The notes under the pieces are model-generated. The model was not told the origin of the DNA, searched no databases, and saw only the letters and a program-made list of their open reading frames with translations. The position numbers and the translations under genes are program-made. Source: Anaeramoeba flamelloides (Eukaryota; Metamonada; Anaeramoebidae). From it: a stretch of 64,000 nt of DNA. The stretch spans positions 3,410,001-3,474,000 of the forward strand of contig JANTQA010000047.1 of NCBI GenBank assembly GCA_027625915.1. Direction: 5' to 3'. This document shows positions 60,786-64,000 of the stretch, in pieces (position 1 is the stretch's first letter; the number at the start of each line of letters is the position of its first letter).

Positions 60786-61419
60786 GATCACTCTTCACAT
60801 AGAGTGTCCAAAAAAGTGATGAAATTTGTGGTTTAATGGTTTATTTGTCTTGTGTTAAAAATTTGAGTCTTTTGGGGGAACTCATAATCCGAAATGGAAC
60901 CATATTTCAAAATTTGAAATAAAGGAAATCATTAAATTTTGATCACAATTTGAAATCGAGTGACAGAATGGAAAAGGAATTGAAAATTAATTTGTGTTTG
61001 TGATTTAAATATGCTTTCTACAAAATGAAAAAGATCTAAAAACCAGTAACAAACAATAACTGTCTGAAATAAAAAAGTAAATGAAAAGAGATTAAAATAA
61101 AACTCTTTGGTAATATATAGAGATCAAAAAAACATCAACACATAATGTTTAACCCGAGGTTTCAAATAATACTTTTGCTTTTTTTTTTTCTTCTTTTGCA
61201 CTCTTAAATTTCTTTTATTTTGGTACTCTTGTATTTGGCAAGCAGACGTGTTAAAAAAATCACAATTTCATTTTCTCTCATTATATTCAGCAAACAGAGT
61301 TTGATCAGTAGAAGTTTGAAATTTGTGATATCAGTTTGAAATAGGTTATAGGTATTTGGGGATAAAATGAGAAAAATTTTTCACCTCATTTTCGTTTTTC
61401 TTCAGACTATTTATGATGT
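60786..61419. repeat. Intergenic; half-copy of MITE family 2 near 61340
   Basis: 61335-61400 resembles one arm of family 2 (GGTATTTGGGGATAAAATG, AAAAATTTTTCACCTCATTT). Otherwise AT-rich with no gene. Confidence 0.35.
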
Positions 61420-61740
61420 TGAGAAAAAAAACCCTAGAAAAAGATTGTAATTTGTGGTTTCTATTACTCTGTCTCATATCTTTTTTGATTTTTTATACCA
61501 TGGAATAATATAGATGATGAAAAATCTCAATTAAGATTCAGATTACCAAATTGCAAAAAAAGAAATCTAATCTAACTTTTATCCTATTAAAAAGTTCAAA
61601 GACAAGTCAACAATTTCGAGGTTGTGTTGACGAAACAATTTTAAAAACTTCACACTTTTTTTGTACACTTGAGTTACAACAAAAAAAGAATCCACAACTA
61701 AATTGTAATTTCTTATTTTTGCAAAAAATTCGATAAGTCT
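61420..61740 (+). pseudogene. Type II membrane protein fragment, copy 2 (decayed)
   Basis: Shows LEKDCNLWFLLLCLISFLIF and later ELQQKKNPQLNCNFLFLQK in different frames with stops between, parallel to 48270-48610. Clearly non-functional. Confidence 0.5.
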
Positions 61741-62106
61741 AACTAAATGACTCAAAAAATCTTTTGTTTTTTTCTGTACAACTTTTAACGTTTTTGAAAA
61801 CAAATTTCAGAGACTTTAAATCCACAGTATGTTCACTGTGGCTTCGATCTAAGTCAATGATAATGTTGGCAAAAAATTTAATATGATTGACCAGAATTTG
61901 ACATTTTTGTCCAAAATAGGATCAAATGATTTTACATGATTTTGAGACACTACTACAAAATGGACTTTTTCTGTTCAAAAAACAAAGTCACTTAATATCA
62001 CATTTACAAATAAAAAATCCGAAAAATTACCAAAAAACGTAAAAATTCCCAAATTTTAACAAATCATTTTTTATTAAAGTCTAAATTTGAAAAACACAAC
62101 TTTTTC

Positions 62107-62883
62107 ATGATTGAGCTTGATCAAAACACGTCTTCTATCATTTTAGCTGTATTTGGTATCTGTTCAGCAGTAATTTTAATCTTTACTCCTGCCTATTATG
62201 GTAAATTTGCACCAAAAAAAAGAACACTCTTCATGATTAATTCATCATCAAGTTGGTTTATCTTTGAGGTAGTCTCTCCAGCGATGTTTATTTACACGTA
62301 CCTCAAGCAAAGAGAGGGGCCGCTTCAGGTTAATTTTATTGCCGTAATGTATCTTACGCATTACTTTCTCAGAACCTTCGTCTATCCATTTGTGCGCATA
62401 TCAAAGGGGAAAAGCAGCAAGACGCCACTTGAGATCACGATCATGGCAATGATCTCGAACACCTTTATTGGGAACGCGAACGGACACGGGGCTGCTCTTA
62501 AGGAAATGGATGGTTCCTTGTGTTGCTCCTTTGGGTGCTTCAAGGATCCTCTCTTTGTCGTGGGATTTTTACTTTTTTGGATCGGGATGGCGATTAATTG
62601 GCATTCCGAGTCAGTTCTGAGATCCTTACGAAAAGGTGGAAAAAAAACATACTCCATCCCATATGGAGGGCTCTTCAAGTATGTTTCATGTGCTCACTAT
62701 TTTGGAGAATTGCTGGAATGGACAGGATACGCAATCGCTTCAAGAACTATTGGATCTATCATTTTCACTTTATTTACGGCGTTTAATCTTGTCCCTAGAG
62801 CTTTCAAGACACACAAATGGTATCATGAAAAATTTGAAGATTATCCTAAGGAGAGGAAAATTTTAATACCTAAAATTATTTAA
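62107..62883 (+). CDS. 3-oxo-5-alpha-steroid 4-dehydrogenase (5-alpha-reductase) family
   Basis: Single exon, 258 residues, the family's usual length. Several membrane helices (residues 8-30, 48-66, 75-92, 140-160, 205-235). Strong family motifs: HYFLRTFVYP near 85-93, NGHGAAL-type loop, FWIGMAINWHSESVLRSLRK, IPYGGLFKYVSCAHYFGELL, EWTGYAIAS and HKWYHEKFEDYPKERKILIP at the C-terminus. Residues equivalent to human SRD5A2 Glu57 and Tyr91 are present (E54 in FEVVSP, Y86 in THYFLRT). The family reduces the 4,5 double bond of a 3-oxo-steroid using NADPH at the ER membrane; in protists the real substrate is unknown and could be a sterol intermediate. SRD5A3 (polyprenol) and enoyl reductase (TECR) are less likely given the motifs. 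Base composition is much less AT-rich than the flanks. Confidence 0.92.
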   Translation: MIELDQNTSSIILAVFGICSAVILIFTPAYYGKFAPKKRTLFMINSSSSWFIFEVVSPAMFIYTYLKQREGPLQVNFIAVMYLTHYFLRTFVYPFVRISKGKSSKTPLEITIMAMISNTFIGNANGHGAALKEMDGSLCCSFGCFKDPLFVVGFLLFWIGMAINWHSESVLRSLRKGGKKTYSIPYGGLFKYVSCAHYFGELLEWTGYAIASRTIGSIIFTLFTAFNLVPRAFKTHKWYHEKFEDYPKERKILIPKII

Positions 62884-64000
62884 ATTGCATTTTGAATTTT
62901 TTTATTCATATTTTTCAAGAGAGCGAACCTAACCTCCACACCCTTTTTTCGATTTAAAATTTAAAGCAGAAAATGAAATTAAAATAAATATGAATTTTAA
63001 GAAATAATTCCAATTTTTTTTTATTTTTTTCCTTTATAAACTTTTGAGAATCTTTTATTTTTTTTTTTTGGCAAAACACTACTTAACAAACTAAAACTAG
63101 GATATTTTCAAAAAGGAGTAAATTCGGTTTTTCTGATGAATTTAAAAGATTAGTAAAAAGTTGAAAATCTATACTCATGTTTTACAAATAAATATATAAA
63201 TTATCGAGCAACCATTAACCATTCTAATTGGGATTTTGCTTAAATATTCTAAATCTGATAATTGTAATCCTTTGGTAAAATTAGAAATCTAAAGTATTGG
63301 GAAATTTAAAAAATAAATAGAGAATGTGACCAAAAACAAATATATAATTTAATTATCATTATTAACTTTTAAATCAAAAAATCATTTTGATAAATTTAAA
63401 ATATTTGAATAGTTTTTAATTTGAGAAAGGTGATTGATTATTTGGAATTAACATTAAATTAAGGAAATCTATTCGATGAAAAAATATACCCTCTATGTTT
63501 CCCAATTGAAATTTCAAATTTATAAAAAATTAAAAAACAAAAGATCTAGAGTAAATAAAATTAATTATTTTGTAAATTTAAATATATAAAAATTCTAATT
63601 GTAGCTGTTACATAATTAATGTAGATTTTTAAAGACAGAACAACCACACTAGATCAGATTTTTAAAATTATGTGATGTTCTCAATTAATTTTATAAATTT
63701 TGGATTTTTCTGATTTTATCAAAAGATGTAGATTTTTAGATTTAGAATATTTAAACAAAATCCAAATTAGAATAATTAATGACTGCTCTATAATTTCTAT
63801 ATTTATTTATAAAATATGAGTTTATTTTAAACTTTTTACTAATCTTTAAATTGTGAGATTAAATTCTAATTTTTCAGATTATATTCAATTATTCAGAAAA
63901 ATGAAATTTCTGGGTTTTAGGTTTGATAACCACACAAAAACTCGTATTAACTTTTTTTCAAAAGTAACATCCCAAATTTTAAATTTTTAAGAATATTGTC
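62884..64000. other. Intergenic, no gene seen
   Basis: 3' region of the reductase gene then AT-rich DNA to the window end. No repeat or frame recognised. Confidence 0.4.

Overview
This window comes from a very AT-rich, gene-poor nuclear genome of a eukaryotic microbe. The evidence is GT-AG introns inside a ribosomal protein gene, an IRE1-type ER stress sensor, a VDAC-type porin, a nuclear poly(A)-binding protein and a steroid 5-alpha-reductase family enzyme, plus a LINE with target-site duplications, a tRNA-derived SINE and many short palindromic elements. The standard genetic code fits all genes. An amoeboid protist with large introns is a reasonable guess, but no sequence here settles the lineage.

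Layout. 1-773 (-): 5' part of an unrecognised coiled-coil gene. 1.1-3.6 kb: a nest of palindromic elements flanked by TTAA or TA. 4402-5789 (+): ribosomal protein L5/uL18, three exons. 6.2-10.1 kb: dispersed repeats, a SINE and a foldback element. 11478-12837 (+): VDAC-like porin, two exons. 13.2-15.6 kb: an inverted pair of relic exons with a LINE fragment between them. 17019-23374 (+): IRE1, two exons separated by a 3.2-kb intron. 24-31.6 kb: no genes, two inverted copies of a long repeat and a foldback. 32250-32993 (+): PABPN1-like protein. 33412-33789 (-): probable small two-exon gene. 34-39 kb: repeats and microsatellites. 39501-45407 (-) and 50945-56280 (-): two copies of an apparently undescribed membrane-protein gene (called X-A and X-B here). 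48.2 and 61.4 kb: two copies of a type II membrane protein fragment. 57.5-59.2 kb: chromo-shadow-like fragments in opposite orientations. 62107-62883 (+): 5-alpha-reductase family.

The most interesting result is the X pair. Joining exons that lie more than 4 kb apart gives in both copies an open frame with matching intron phases. It encodes a signal peptide, a cysteine-rich ectodomain made of phase-2 modules, one membrane helix, a basic stretch and a long Met/Gly repeat tail. The two copies differ in repeat number, in the acidic juxtamembrane linker and in what is inserted in intron 2.

The second theme is a dense set of non-coding palindromic (MITE-like) elements: three TA-flanked families, a group with TTAA target sites including one filled/empty site pair, two copies of a 421-bp foldback, and several singletons. 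No transposase gene is visible in the window. All repeat boundaries were read by eye and those given as approximate may be off by tens of bases.
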